Source of the DNA: a virus
DNA: 54,699 nucleotides
IMG/VR virus record: IMGVR_UViG_3300006931_000504
Span: 1-54,699 of that record
Strand: one strand, 5' to 3'
The number at the start of each line of letters is the position of its first letter. The first letter of the stretch is position 1. The position numbers and the translations under genes are program-made. This document shows, piece after piece, positions 1-7,577 of the stretch. The notes under the pieces are model-generated. The model did no database searches and had not been told where the DNA came from. It saw only the letters and a program-made list of their open reading frames with translations.

Positions 1-13
1 TGACGAGGTTGTA
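1..13. other. attL core (left prophage end)
   Basis: The first 13 bases, TGACGAGGTTGTA, recur exactly as the last 13 bases of the window (54687-54699), next to the integrase end. Identical short words at both edges of a phage-like region are what integration leaves behind. The repeat may extend outside the window on either side. No tRNA gene is visible next to it, so the chromosomal target is unknown. Confidence 0.75.
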
Positions 14-57
14 GGGATCGTGACCTGACCTGCCTGGCCCAACATCACGTTGGGCTG

Positions 58-77
58 TGGCGCCCGTGTGGCGCCCG
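58..77. repeat. Direct repeat, candidate left arm-type integrase site
   Basis: The sequence is a 9-mer TGGCGCCCG repeated twice with a 2-bp TG spacer, an 11-bp period of about one helical turn. The identical 20 bases occur at 54561-54580. In the circular excised form the two copies would flank the att core in the same orientation, as arm-type sites of tyrosine integrases do. The binding role is inferred. Confidence 0.6.
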
Positions 78-91
78 ACAGGGGGATCACC

Positions 92-1123
92 ATGACGGAC
101 GGCCCGGCGACCCAGACCGACGCACCACCCACCACACCGCGCACGACCGACGACATCCACGGTTGGGACCTGTCCGACTGGGAAGACGTCCGCACCCAGC
201 TGATGACCGTCGCCCAGACCGCGCTCGACGCCCACAGATCCGGAGACGTTGACGACGTGGTCGGGCGGATCGCGGGCATGCGGGCCTGCCTGGACACCGC
301 GATGGTCGCGCTCGGACGAGGGCCCGCCGCGCCGGCCGGCTGGACGCTGGAGACAGCACCCGTCGGCGCCCTCGCCCGCATCCCGGCCGAGCCCGGATCG
401 GACGGCAGCCCAGCCGTGGACCTCGTCCGGATCTCGCCGGCCTCCGACCGCATCGACCCGTCGTGGATCGAGGCTGGCGGCACGGACGACGCCCGTTGGA
501 CGCTCTCGGATCTGGAGCGTCACGGCGCCGTGCTCGTCCTGCCCCCCACGCCGCCGGCACCCGCCGCGCCGGACACGACCGGCCCGGGCGACGGCAGCGA
601 GACCGACCGGGCCGAGCAGTGGCGGGCCCGCGCGGAGGCGCTCCAGGCCGAGCTGGACCGGGCGCAGGCCGTCTCCGCGCGCCGACAGTCCCTCCTCGAC
701 ACAGCGCAGCGGCGCATCGCCGAGCTGCTCGACGCGCAGGCCGCGCCGACGCCGGCCGAGGAGCCCTCGCTCGTCGACGTCGACCCGGACAGTCCTGCCG
801 GGAAGGTTGCCGCCCAGCTCGTCGAGCAGCTCGGAGAGCACCTCCACAGCACCGGCTTCGCGCTCAGCCGGCGCACCGGCGAGCTGATCGTCTGCCCCCC
901 GCCACTCGACGACCCGATCGGCCACCTGCGCGCGGTCGCCGGACTCCTGCCCGACGGAGAGGTCACGGCGAACATCTCCAGCGGCTGGCTGCACCTCAGG
1001 GTGAGGGTTATCCGAGACGGCCTGTCGGCCCGAGTGGCGACCACGGTCAACCCGCAGAACGACACCGAGCAGGCCGACGCCCGCGCCTGGCTGGCCGAGA
1101 TCGGCGTCGAGGTGCGGTCGTGA
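92..1123 (+). CDS. Hypothetical protein, first gene of left arm
   Basis: A 343-residue protein that I do not recognise. The ATG at 92 has an AGGGGGA ribosome site 5-6 bases upstream. The N-terminal quarter is acidic and Thr/Pro-rich, the middle (about residues 165-225) is a Glu/Arg/Ala-rich helical or coiled-coil stretch after a Pro-rich linker, and the C-terminal ~90 residues look like a compact alpha/beta domain. It has no signal peptide or membrane segment. It opens a chain of overlapping genes reading away from attL, and its stop overlaps the next GTG start by 4 bases, so the genes are probably translationally coupled. Confidence 0.75.
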   Translation: MTDGPATQTDAPPTTPRTTDDIHGWDLSDWEDVRTQLMTVAQTALDAHRSGDVDDVVGRIAGMRACLDTAMVALGRGPAAPAGWTLETAPVGALARIPAEPGSDGSPAVDLVRISPASDRIDPSWIEAGGTDDARWTLSDLERHGAVLVLPPTPPAPAAPDTTGPGDGSETDRAEQWRARAEALQAELDRAQAVSARRQSLLDTAQRRIAELLDAQAAPTPAEEPSLVDVDPDSPAGKVAAQLVEQLGEHLHSTGFALSRRTGELIVCPPPLDDPIGHLRAVAGLLPDGEVTANISSGWLHLRVRVIRDGLSARVATTVNPQNDTEQADARAWLAEIGVEVRS

Positions 1124-1446
1124 CGGCCGCCAAGCGGGTTGCACGCGGTGCGGCGCTGCTGGACGAGAAGCGGCCCGGCTGGGCAGCGGAGATCGACCTG
1201 CGGAAGCTGGACCTGGCTAGCGGCCGTGACTGCCCACTTGGTCAGCTCTGGACGGCGAAGCTCGCGGGGCCGCCGTTCCGGACCGATGACGCCTACATGC
1301 TCGGACTCGAAGATCTCGGCATCTACGGCGATAGCGACGAGTACGGCTTCAACCGGAGCGAGGAGAACTGGTCCACCTGGGCCGAGCTGGACGAGCTGTG
1401 GATCGCCGAGATCCGCCGCCGGACCGAGACGGCAGGTGCCCGGTGA
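1120..1446 (+). CDS. Hypothetical protein
   Basis: A 108-residue soluble protein of unknown function starting at GTG 1120, which overlaps the preceding TGA (GTGA). The N-terminus is basic and the C-terminal half acidic with several Trp and Tyr residues (for example ENWSTWAELDELW). It overlaps the next gene by 4 bases, so 92-1939 is one translationally coupled run. Confidence 0.7.
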   Translation: MTAAKRVARGAALLDEKRPGWAAEIDLRKLDLASGRDCPLGQLWTAKLAGPPFRTDDAYMLGLEDLGIYGDSDEYGFNRSEENWSTWAELDELWIAEIRRRTETAGAR

Positions 1447-1856
1447 GCCGCCGCGACGCGCTGGCCCAGCTCGGCCGAGTCAAGGACCCGTCCCCGTGGG
1501 GTGACCTGTCCGCGCCGACCGTGACCCTGTTCCGCGGGCCCGACGCGCCGATCGTCCTGCCCGTCGGCGTGACGCTCGACGCCACTGCCGCTGTGCGGGT
1601 CCGTGACGGCCACAGTGCGCCCGGGCGGGGTCTCGCTCTCGGATCGATGCTGGCGCCCGAGACGCTCGTCTGGGCGCGGCACGCCGGCTGGTGGCGGCAC
1701 GGCATGGTCGACGGCGAGCCGGTATCGACGCGCACCATCACCGGCCACGCGGGGCGCCAGACCACCGTGCTGGTGATCTACACGGCGGACCGGACGGGGC
1801 GGCTCGACCGGCACCGCTGGCCGGTGTCGGAGCTGCGGCTGCGGGAGCCGGCGTGA
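1443..1856 (+). CDS. Hypothetical protein
   Basis: A 137-residue protein of unknown function starting at GTG 1443, overlapping the previous stop. Beta-rich-looking segments with paired Trp/Arg (WARHAGWWRHG) suggest a small folded domain. There are no membrane segments, no cysteine clusters and no motif I can name. Codon usage matches its neighbours and the GTGA junctions on both sides support it as a real operon member. Confidence 0.7.
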   Translation: MSRRDALAQLGRVKDPSPWGDLSAPTVTLFRGPDAPIVLPVGVTLDATAAVRVRDGHSAPGRGLALGSMLAPETLVWARHAGWWRHGMVDGEPVSTRTITGHAGRQTTVLVIYTADRTGRLDRHRWPVSELRLREPA

Positions 1857-1939
1857 TCCGGCCCGTGCGCGCCTGCGAGTGCGGCCACCTGCGCCTGCGG
1901 CCACGGTGGCGCTGGATGCGCCGCCGGCCGCTGTTCTGA
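1853..1939 (+). CDS. Very small basic protein
   Basis: A 28-residue reading frame from GTG 1853, which overlaps the stop of the gene before it. It has a CEC triplet near the start and an Arg/Trp-rich tail (RWRWMRRR). It is last in the first overlapping run. Size and composition fit a small nucleic-acid- or membrane-binding peptide, but function is unknown and it could be an untranslated tail of the operon. Confidence 0.4.
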   Translation: MIRPVRACECGHLRLRPRWRWMRRRPLF

Positions 1940-2120
1940 GACCCCCGCCGTCCCGTCCTGCGGATACGGCCACCGATCGGTGCAGCGCCGCATCGCACGG
2001 CCAACCCCCCGATGGGTCTGCCCCGCCACGTGGCGGGACGGCGGGCGCTGACCGCCCGGCGCCGGACTCCCCCACCGGCGCCGGGCGCCATACCACGAGC
2101 CACCGACAGGAGAGACCCCG
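1940..2120. other. Intergenic region with palindromic hairpin
   Basis: No convincing gene. At 2056-2084 a 10-bp palindrome CCGGCGCCGG occurs twice, separated by nine pyrimidine-rich bases. The same arrangement recurs at 2349-2377. A strong ribosome site for the next gene (AGGAGA) ends the region. Confidence 0.5.
2056..2084. repeat. Paired palindrome, copy 1
   Basis: CCGGCGCCGG, nine bases, CCGGCGCCGG. Each half is self-complementary and the halves can also pair with each other, giving a strong stem-loop. Copy 2 is at 2349-2377 and a variant pair (GGCGCCGGCC, twice) is at 7578-7603. Each lies downstream of a gene stop and upstream of another small gene, consistent with a terminator or mRNA-processing element. 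Confidence 0.55.
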
Positions 2121-2345
2121 ATGGCACTCCCCGACTGGGCGTCCGACCCCGACGTGCTGGAGCGCCTCATCCACGCCGCCCTCAAAGCGCATGACCCCAA
2201 GGGCGCCGTGGGCGCGCTGAAGATCATGGCGCTGTGCGACCCGTGCCGTGCGCAGCGGCTCTACGACGAGCTGCGGACGGCGGTGCATTTCGCCAAGGGT
2301 GGTGACTTCCGGATCTCGATCGTGCCCGTAGGCGACCGCCACTGA
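2121..2345 (+). CDS. Hypothetical protein
   Basis: A 74-residue protein with a good ribosome site (AGGAGA) before ATG 2121. It is mostly helical in appearance, with two cysteines in CDPC near residues 38-41. It stands alone between two copies of the paired palindrome, so it may have its own mRNA. Function unknown. Confidence 0.75.
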   Translation: MALPDWASDPDVLERLIHAALKAHDPKGAVGALKIMALCDPCRAQRLYDELRTAVHFAKGGDFRISIVPVGDRH

Positions 2346-2348
2346 CCT

Positions 2349-2377
2349 CCGGCGCCGGCCTTCCCCTCCGGCGCCGG
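2349..2377. repeat. Paired palindrome, copy 2
   Basis: Same design as 2056-2084: CCGGCGCCGG, nine pyrimidine-rich bases, CCGGCGCCGG. It starts four bases after the stop of the 2121 gene and lies just before the ribosome site of the 2404 gene, so it could attenuate transcription or protect an mRNA end between the two. Confidence 0.55.
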
Positions 2378-2403
2378 GCAGAACCACCACCCCAAGGAGA
2401 GAG

Positions 2404-2574
2404 ATGACCAACGACTCGCACTGGCCCAAGGACCTGCAGATCGCGGACGCCCAGGGCGACGTGGTCAAGTCCCGCCGCCGCACCGACGACGGAGCCGACA
2501 CCGAGCTGCGCACCGCGCATGCCGTCCTCGCTCGCGCCGAGATGCTGCCCGATCCGCCTGGCAGGCCCCACTAG
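2404..2574 (+). CDS. Hypothetical small protein
   Basis: A 56-residue hydrophilic protein beginning at ATG 2404 with a very strong ribosome site (AAGGAGAGAG). It is rich in Asp and Arg with no membrane segment. A G+C-rich stem-loop follows at 2592-2627. Function unknown; the start signal and codon usage make it very likely real. Confidence 0.7.
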   Translation: MTNDSHWPKDLQIADAQGDVVKSRRRTDDGADTELRTAHAVLARAEMLPDPPGRPH

Positions 2575-2591
2575 CCACCCACCCGTAAGGC

Positions 2592-2627
2592 GGCCCCGCC
2601 CGGTGTAGCGAGCACCGGGACGGGGCC
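2592..2627. terminator. Stem-loop terminator candidate
   Basis: A near-perfect 14-15-bp inverted repeat (GGCCCCGCCCGGTG against CACCGGGACGGGGCC) with a 7-base loop, directly after the 2404 gene. It has no T-run, which is common for actinobacterial terminators. Confidence 0.55.
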
Positions 2628-2666
2628 TAGGCCAACCACACCCGACCTACCTCGGAGTGATCGACC

Positions 2667-2846
2667 GTGTGCGACACACTGCACGACGACGACGCCGGGC
2701 GCCAGACCTCTGCGCCCTTCGACCCGAACCCGGCCGAGACCTGGCCCGGGAAGATCCGCGACGACGAGCCCGACCTCACCCCGCCCGAGCGCTGGCGCGT
2801 GCCCGTGTCCGGGCTCCGGCGGCGCAGCGGGGACGGTGCCCGGTGA
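2667..2846 (+). CDS. Hypothetical small protein
   Basis: A 59-residue acidic, Pro/Asp-rich protein from GTG 2667; a CGGAG ribosome-site-like word lies about 10 bases upstream. Its stop overlaps the next GTG by 4 bases. It opens the coupled run 2667-5953 that ends in the FtsK-type translocase. No motif recognised. Confidence 0.6.
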   Translation: MCDTLHDDDAGRQTSAPFDPNPAETWPGKIRDDEPDLTPPERWRVPVSGLRRRSGDGAR

Positions 2847-3139
2847 GGTTCCGCCGCCGCGGCTCGCAGCCCGAGCCGACCCCCGAACCGGCGCGCGGCG
2901 CCCACAGCGACGAGAGTGCCCGCGTCAAGGACGTCCGCCACGCCGGCACGAGCCAGGTGGGGCGCAAGCGGCGCAACGGCATGCCGCCGCGATCCTTCGA
3001 GCACATGCCGTGGGATCACGAAATGGAGATCACGCCGGCTGAGAGTGACGCGCGGGACCGGCGCCACCCTCAGCTCGACGTGTTCTGGCCGACCCCGCTC
3101 GACGGCCGGTTCCACGACCGACGCCAGGGGCCGGTATGA
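2843..3139 (+). CDS. Hypothetical protein
   Basis: A 98-residue hydrophilic protein from GTG 2843. The N-terminus is basic (VRFRRRG), followed by a Pro/Glu-rich linker, and the centre is Arg/Lys-rich. Start and stop overlap both neighbours by 4 bases. It is in the same translational unit as the translocase at 3710, so a role in DNA transfer or regulation is possible but not shown. Confidence 0.65.
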   Translation: MRFRRRGSQPEPTPEPARGAHSDESARVKDVRHAGTSQVGRKRRNGMPPRSFEHMPWDHEMEITPAESDARDRRHPQLDVFWPTPLDGRFHDRRQGPV

Positions 3140-3315
3140 CCCGCCTCGCCCTGCTCCTGCTCGCGGTCGCCCTGACCCCCGTGACGGGCGTGCTGCTCGC
3201 CGCCGTCGTCCTGGCCCTCGCCGGGGCGGCGGTGGGCGCAGCGGTCTGGTCGCGCCGGGTCGACCCGTCGCCATGGTTCCCGCCGCCCGACTGGGACGGG
3301 GCGCCGATCCGATGA
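3136..3315 (+). CDS. Small membrane protein upstream of translocase
   Basis: A 59-residue protein from ATG 3136 whose first ~38 residues are almost entirely hydrophobic, enough for two short membrane segments or one hairpin, followed by a Trp/Pro-rich tail. Conjugative elements of actinomycetes often carry small membrane proteins (Spd type, for plasmid spreading) beside the FtsK-like Tra gene. That role here is inference from size, topology and position only. Confidence 0.65.
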   Translation: MTRLALLLLAVALTPVTGVLLAAVVLALAGAAVGAAVWSRRVDPSPWFPPPDWDGAPIR

Positions 3316-3713
3316 GCGACCCGCAGATCCGGACCCTGACCCTGACAACCGGGCTGACCGTCGCGCAGGCTGCCGCCCTGCTCGGCGACCTCGACCCGGA
3401 CGACCGGCTCGTCTGCCCGGACGGCCGGGTAACCCTGGCCTGGCTCGTCGTCGCGAGCCTCGATCATGCCAACTCGCATGACAGTGAGCATGACCCGGTC
3501 GCCGCGGCGCTGGCGGTGCCGCACCTGGCGACCATCGCCGGCCACCTGCGGCACCTGCCGGCAGCCCCCGGCAGGCCGAAAATCCAGGACGCCGCCCTGG
3601 CGCTCCGGCTCGAGGTCCGCAGGCCCGCCGCGGACCGGATCGCAGGCGCGCTAGCTGGGCTGCCGTGGCCACCCGTCTGGCTGCCGGCCGCGGACGGCGA
3701 GGACGGCAGGTGA
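3312..3713 (+). CDS. Hypothetical protein upstream of translocase
   Basis: A 133-residue soluble protein from ATG 3312, overlapping the membrane-protein gene before it and the translocase gene after it by 4 bases each. It opens with a segment like a short regulatory fold (LTVAQAAALLGDLDPDDRLV) and continues helical and Leu/Ala-rich. Function unknown. The tight coupling suggests it is made together with the translocase. Confidence 0.65.
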   Translation: MSDPQIRTLTLTTGLTVAQAAALLGDLDPDDRLVCPDGRVTLAWLVVASLDHANSHDSEHDPVAAALAVPHLATIAGHLRHLPAAPGRPKIQDAALALRLEVRRPAADRIAGALAGLPWPPVWLPAADGEDGR

Positions 3714-5953
3714 CGGCCGAGAGGTCGACACGTGCCCTCATACCGATGGAGGTCGACCAGGACGGGATACCCATCGTCGGCGTCGTCGAGCCCGCCGGGC
3801 CGGACGCTGCCGCACCTGCCGGCAGCGCCGTCGAGCGGCGCCGGCCGGGCCGGCTGCTGCCCTGGCGGCCCGTCGGCCGGTGGTGGTCCGGCGACCAGGA
3901 CGGCCGGGTCTACGTCCTCGGCCGGCCCAAGCCGCGCGACGGTGAGCCGGCCGGGCCGGGCCGGCTGCCACGGTGGGCGCTGCGGACGGTGTGGCGGATG
4001 GGTCGGGGCCATCTGGTCATCGGCCGACGCGCCTGGGACGCCCTGACGCATGCGGCGATCCGCGAGCAGATCCGGACGGCGCGGGCAGCCGGCGACCGGG
4101 AGGCGCTTGGCGTCTGGATCGACCGTCTCGACGCGATCCGGTCCGGCCGCCGGCAACGCCTGCGCGAGCTGCCGGCGGCTGCCGGCGGCCTGGCGGTCGG
4201 TGCCGGCCTGGCCGCCGGCAGCGGCGGGGTGTTCGTGGGCGGCGGCGGGATCGTCGTCGCCGCGACCCATCCCGCCGGCTGGGACTGGTCGGACTGGTGG
4301 TCGTTCTGGGCTGCCGTCGTGCACTGGGGCGCGACGGCCGTCGTGATCGGGCTACTGGTCGCCGTCGCGCTGGCCGTACCGGGCTGGCTGTACGGGACGT
4401 GGCACGCCGGCCGGCTCGATGGCGTCATGCCGGGGTGGCTGTCCCCCGCGCTGGCCAGCGAGCACGAAGACGTGCCGATCACGCCGTCGCTGGTCGTCAC
4501 CGCCCTGCGCGACCTCGGGATCTCCGACCTCACCAAGAAGATCAAGGCGATGCCCGACCACGGCGCCGGCATGCTCAGCCTGATCAAGGTCGCCGGCTGC
4601 GGCGTCGAGCTCGACATCGCCCTGCCCTCGGGCACCGAGACGGCCGACGTGCGCAAACGGCACTCGAAGCTGGCCGAGAACCTGTACCGCCACGAGCACG
4701 AGCTGCACCTGACGATCCCCAAGAGGGCACGCACCATCCGTGCCTGGATCGCCGACCCCGGCGCGCTCGACGAGCCGATCGGCCCGTCGCCGCTCGTGTA
4801 CGACCAGGACATGCAGGCCGACTACTACACCGGCCGGGCACCCTGGGGCGAGGACCTGCGCGGCGACGCCGTCGCGCTGCTGCTCAAGCAGTGCCACATG
4901 CTTGTCACCGGCCTGTCGAACCAGGGCAAGACCGCGGCCCTGCGCGCCCTGCTGCTGTGGCTCGCGTTCGACCCGTCCGTCGAGTTCTGGATCGGCGACC
5001 TGAAGGGCATCGGCGACTGGGGCATGTTCCGCGGCCTGGCCACCGTGCTCATCGAGGGGCCGACCGACGAGCATGTCGTCGCGGTCACGCACATGGTCGA
5101 GGCCGGCGTCGCCGAGATGAACCGGCGGACCCTCGCCGTCCAGGACATGGCCACCGCCAAGGGTGTCACCCGGGAGATGGCCCGCGCCGGCTCCGGCCTG
5201 CACCCGCTGAAGATTGTCGTCGACGAGGCGCAGATCGCGTTCATGTCGCCGGAGGTCGGCGAGGACGGCAGGCCCTACGGCGGGCGCGGCGCGCGCAGCC
5301 GGTTCTTCCAGGCCGTGCGGCAGATCCAGAACCAGGGGCGCGCCGTCAACGTCACGATCGACCTCGGCACCCAGGACCCGACGAACGACAACCTCCCGAA
5401 GATCGTCCGGGAGGCGTTCCACATCCGGGCCAGCCTGTTCGTCGGCACCGAGTCCCAGGCCCGGATGGCGCTCGGCGAGGCGGCCGTCGATGGCGGCGCC
5501 GCACCCCACAAGCTGCGCCGCGGCCTCGACCGGGGCACGCTCGTCGTCACCGGCGACGGCGTGCCGCTCCCAACGGGCGCCGCGTCCATGACCGTCCGCA
5601 CCCACTACATCGACGGTGACGAGGCAACCGAGATCGCCGAGCGGGCCAAGGCCCGGCGCGACCCGGTCGACACCGCGAGCCCTGTCGATGTCGAGGCGCC
5701 GCGCGACCTGCTCGACGATCTCGACCTCGTGCTCGGCACCGAGCCCATCAAGAGCGCCGACGTGCCCGCCCGGCTGCGGAAACTCGCGCCAGACCACCCG
5801 GCGTACCGGAACCTGACCGGCGTCCAGCTGCGCGAGTGGCTCGCCGAGGAGGGCGTGAAGGTCCCCAGCACCGGCAACCTGTGGCCGCTCGACCCGGCCG
5901 CGGTCCGGACCGCCATCGCCGTGCGCGGCGCGCTCGCCCGGGACGCCGAGTGA
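3710..5953 (+). CDS. FtsK/SpoIIIE-type DNA translocase (TraB-like)
   Basis: A 747-residue predicted membrane ATPase that pumps double-stranded DNA. GTG 3710 overlaps the previous stop. Two hydrophobic stretches (about residues 154-185 and 199-230) would anchor it. The motor follows with Walker A GLSNQGKT at 401-408 and a Walker B-like strand ending VVDEA at about 502-506. The last ~55 residues (APDHPAYRNLTG and onward) resemble a small winged-helix end domain of the kind that reads short DNA repeats in FtsK and TraB. One FtsK-like protein of this kind suffices for conjugal transfer in actinomycete integrative elements. In a prophage it is unexpected. Four related 8-bp words lie directly downstream. 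Confidence 0.85.
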   Translation: MTAERSTRALIPMEVDQDGIPIVGVVEPAGPDAAAPAGSAVERRRPGRLLPWRPVGRWWSGDQDGRVYVLGRPKPRDGEPAGPGRLPRWALRTVWRMGRGHLVIGRRAWDALTHAAIREQIRTARAAGDREALGVWIDRLDAIRSGRRQRLRELPAAAGGLAVGAGLAAGSGGVFVGGGGIVVAATHPAGWDWSDWWSFWAAVVHWGATAVVIGLLVAVALAVPGWLYGTWHAGRLDGVMPGWLSPALASEHEDVPITPSLVVTALRDLGISDLTKKIKAMPDHGAGMLSLIKVAGCGVELDIALPSGTETADVRKRHSKLAENLYRHEHELHLTIPKRARTIRAWIADPGALDEPIGPSPLVYDQDMQADYYTGRAPWGEDLRGDAVALLLKQCHMLVTGLSNQGKTAALRALLLWLAFDPSVEFWIGDLKGIGDWGMFRGLATVLIEGPTDEHVVAVTHMVEAGVAEMNRRTLAVQDMATAKGVTREMARAGSGLHPLKIVVDEAQIAFMSPEVGEDGRPYGGRGARSRFFQAVRQIQNQGRAVNVTIDLGTQDPTNDNLPKIVREAFHIRASLFVGTESQARMALGEAAVDGGAAPHKLRRGLDRGTLVVTGDGVPLPTGAASMTVRTHYIDGDEATEIAERAKARRDPVDTASPVDVEAPRDLLDDLDLVLGTEPIKSADVPARLRKLAPDHPAYRNLTGVQLREWLAEEGVKVPSTGNLWPLDPAAVRTAIAVRGALARDAE

Positions 5954-6130
5954 GGCCCGCGCAGGTATCGGCAGGGGCGCCCTGGAGGGGGTCCGGGATG
6001 GTCGGGCTAACTGGCCGCGCGGACCTAACTCACATCATTCGCGCAGGTCAGAGCGGACGCGGGCCACCTCACTCGCCGAATTAGGAACCTAACTCGCCTT
6101 CCGCCCACCTAACCCCCGAAGGAGACTGCC
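5954..6130. repeat. Repeat cluster downstream of translocase (candidate transfer locus)
   Basis: No gene. Four related 8-mers occur: GGCTAACT (6005-6012), ACCTAACT (6023-6030), ACCTAACT (6087-6094) and ACCTAACC (6107-6114). The third lies in a palindrome, TTAGG-AA-CCTAA (6081-6092). TraB-like translocases recognise repeated 8-bp words in a cis locus near their gene, so this could be that locus; an operator for the 6131 gene is the alternative. Confidence 0.45.
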
Positions 6131-6313
6131 ATGCCGCCCAAGAGGCGCACCCAGGCCGACCGCGACGCCGCGGTGCGGAGAGCCCACGAGGACAACATCG
6201 CCGACACGGCGGACGCTGCCGAGGCATGGGGAGCCGACCTGTCGACGCTGACGCCCGACGAGCAGGAGGCGGTCCGCCAGGCCCGCGCGGCGCGTGACAG
6301 CAGGAGCAACTGA
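6131..6313 (+). CDS. Hypothetical small hydrophilic protein
   Basis: A 60-residue highly charged, Ala/Arg/Asp-rich helical protein. ATG 6131 is preceded by GAAGGAGA, a strong ribosome site. Its TGA shares one base with the next ATG, so the two genes are coupled. No known domain. Confidence 0.75.
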   Translation: MPPKRRTQADRDAAVRRAHEDNIADTADAAEAWGADLSTLTPDEQEAVRQARAARDSRSN

Positions 6314-6558
6314 TGGCCAACTTCTGGTCCTCCAGACAGGAGGACATCGACGCGCACCTGCAGAGCCCCGACCCGCACACCCGCCGGTTCTTCGGCACCA
6401 AGGTCGCGATGCGGTCGCTGCAGGACGCCACGACCAGCGGTGACTACGACCCGTGCGTGGGGTGCGGGGGTACGTCGTCGGTAGCGACCAGGTCCGGGGT
6501 TGCACACTGCGCGGCTTGCTCAGGCACCGGACGGACAGCACGCCCAGGCTCGGGCTGA
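6313..6558 (+). CDS. Small zinc-finger-like protein
   Basis: An 81-residue protein. Its C-terminal third carries CVGCGG and CAACSGTG, two CxxCxG units like half of a DnaJ-type zinc-binding module. The N-terminal part is hydrophilic. It is coupled to the gene before it. Such small CxxCxG proteins are frequent in actinobacterial mobile elements; a zinc-binding role is inferred and the partner is unknown. Confidence 0.7.
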   Translation: MANFWSSRQEDIDAHLQSPDPHTRRFFGTKVAMRSLQDATTSGDYDPCVGCGGTSSVATRSGVAHCAACSGTGRTARPGSG

Positions 6559-6574
6559 TCGCAGCCTGGCCGGA

Positions 6575-6802
6575 TCAGCTCTTGCCTCGCCAGCCGGGCC
6601 GGTTGGCGTCGAACCAGGTCTCCACCTCGGCCCGGCGCCAGAGCCGGATCTGCCCGTCCGCCGACACGAACCAGGGCGCCGGGAAGTCGCGGTCCCTCGT
6701 GATCGTCCACGCGCGGGACTTCGCGACGCCGAGTGCGGCGCGGACCTCGCCGAAGGTGACCAGCTCGTCGGCGTACGCCGCTGGCCCACGGTCCGCACCC
6801 AC
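6575..6802 (-). CDS. AlpA/MerR-like helix-turn-helix DNA-binding protein
   Basis: A 75-residue winged helix-turn-helix protein, the only minus-strand gene in the left arm. After a short lead it reads VTFGEVRAALGVAKSRAW then DFPAPWFVSADGQIRLW and RRAEVETWF, the classic AlpA/excisionase arrangement (HTH followed by a wing and a short closing helix). GTG 6802 is preferred because it lies just before the domain; the frame stays open upstream to TTG 6853. Position and size fit an excision factor or a local repressor of the arm. Confidence 0.75.
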   Translation of the reverse strand: MGADRGPAAYADELVTFGEVRAALGVAKSRAWTITRDRDFPAPWFVSADGQIRLWRRAEVETWFDANRPGWRGKS

Positions 6803-6922
6803 GGGCCTGACACTGGGGTGCGGACGGTGGGTCAGACCCTCTCGTCTTCCCAACCGTCCACTAGCGCGCTACGGTGCCCGATGAGTCGCGCGCCGTCACA
6901 GACGAGCGCCAAAACGAAGAAA

Positions 6923-6951
6923 CCCCGGTGCGGCCTGCCAGCCGCCCGGGG
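6923..6951. terminator. Stem-loop, terminator-like on minus strand
   Basis: CCCCGGTGCGGC pairs with GCCGCCCGGGG around a 6-base loop. On the minus strand the stem is followed by a T-rich run (TTTCTTCGTTTT), as in an intrinsic terminator, although no minus-strand gene lies just upstream of it. On the plus strand it would sit in the leader of the 6974 gene and could act as an attenuator. Confidence 0.45.
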
Positions 6952-6973
6952 CACGACGCGAGGAGCCGCGCCG

Positions 6974-7132
6974 ATGGAACTGGACACATCATGCCCGCCG
7001 CCGGAGCAGGCCGTCGAGACCGAGCCGGCCGGCGCCGCGCAGACCGAGACCACCCCGCCGCCTTACGACTGGCACTACGGCATCTGGCCGCAGTACGCCG
7101 GCGACGGCGCACCCTGGCGGGCCGGCCGGTGA
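6974..7132 (+). CDS. Hypothetical small protein
   Basis: A 52-residue acidic, Pro/Thr/Glu-rich protein with an aromatic patch near its end (YDWHYGIWPQY). ATG 6974 has a GAGGAG ribosome site. An in-frame ATG at 6881 would give a longer, basic N-terminus running through the 6923-6951 stem-loop, which argues for the later start. Its stop overlaps the next GTG by 4 bases. Confidence 0.6.
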   Translation: MELDTSCPPPEQAVETEPAGAAQTETTPPPYDWHYGIWPQYAGDGAPWRAGR

Positions 7133-7398
7133 GCCGGACCGTCACCGGAGCGAGGCACACAGGGATCGCCCGCCGGCCAGCGCGAGGCGCGGGCGACGCC
7201 GGCCGCGACGACGGGCCGCCGCTACGCATCCGCGTGGTCGGCGCACCCGAGGACGTCGCCGACGCGGTCGCAGCGCTGCGGCTCGTCCTGCCCGTGACCC
7301 ACGTCAGCCAGCCCGCACCGGCCCGCGACGTTCCCGGGCAGGTGCGGGTGTACGTCCACTCCGACGTGCCACCACCGCCCGGGGAGTGCGGCGGATGA
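7129..7398 (+). CDS. Hypothetical protein, paralogue of next gene
   Basis: An 89-residue protein from GTG 7129. The core LRIRVVGAPEDVADAVAAL followed by VTHVSQP aligns by eye with VVVVGTTDECADVLEIL and VTCVRTE of the 59-residue product of the next gene, so the two are probably tandem duplicates. The beta-alpha-beta look suggests a small ferredoxin-like fold. Function unknown. Confidence 0.65.
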   Translation: MSRTVTGARHTGIARRPARGAGDAGRDDGPPLRIRVVGAPEDVADAVAALRLVLPVTHVSQPAPARDVPGQVRVYVHSDVPPPPGECGG

Positions 7399-7574
7399 CG
7401 GCCGTCGTGGTGGTCGTCGGGACTACCGACGAGTGCGCCGACGTGCTGGAGATCCTCAAGCTGGCCGCGGACGTCACGTGCGTCCGCACCGAGGAGCCCC
7501 CAGACGGTATGGCCGTCGCGTCCGCCCACGTCCGGCCCGACTCACACGGACGCCAGGGCGGCGAGCCCCGCTGA
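7395..7574 (+). CDS. Hypothetical protein, paralogue of preceding gene
   Basis: A 59-residue protein from ATG 7395, overlapping the previous stop (ATGA). It repeats the beta strand, Asp-rich helix and VT strand pattern of the 7129 product in a shorter form. The pair may form a heterodimer; this is inference. A paired palindrome follows at 7578-7603. Confidence 0.65.
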   Translation: MTAVVVVVGTTDECADVLEILKLAADVTCVRTEEPPDGMAVASAHVRPDSHGRQGGEPR

Positions 7575-7577
7575 GCT

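Noticed and set aside
4352-5797. Long minus-strand open frame
   Set aside because: Antisense to the FtsK-like gene, whose motifs are clear on the plus strand.
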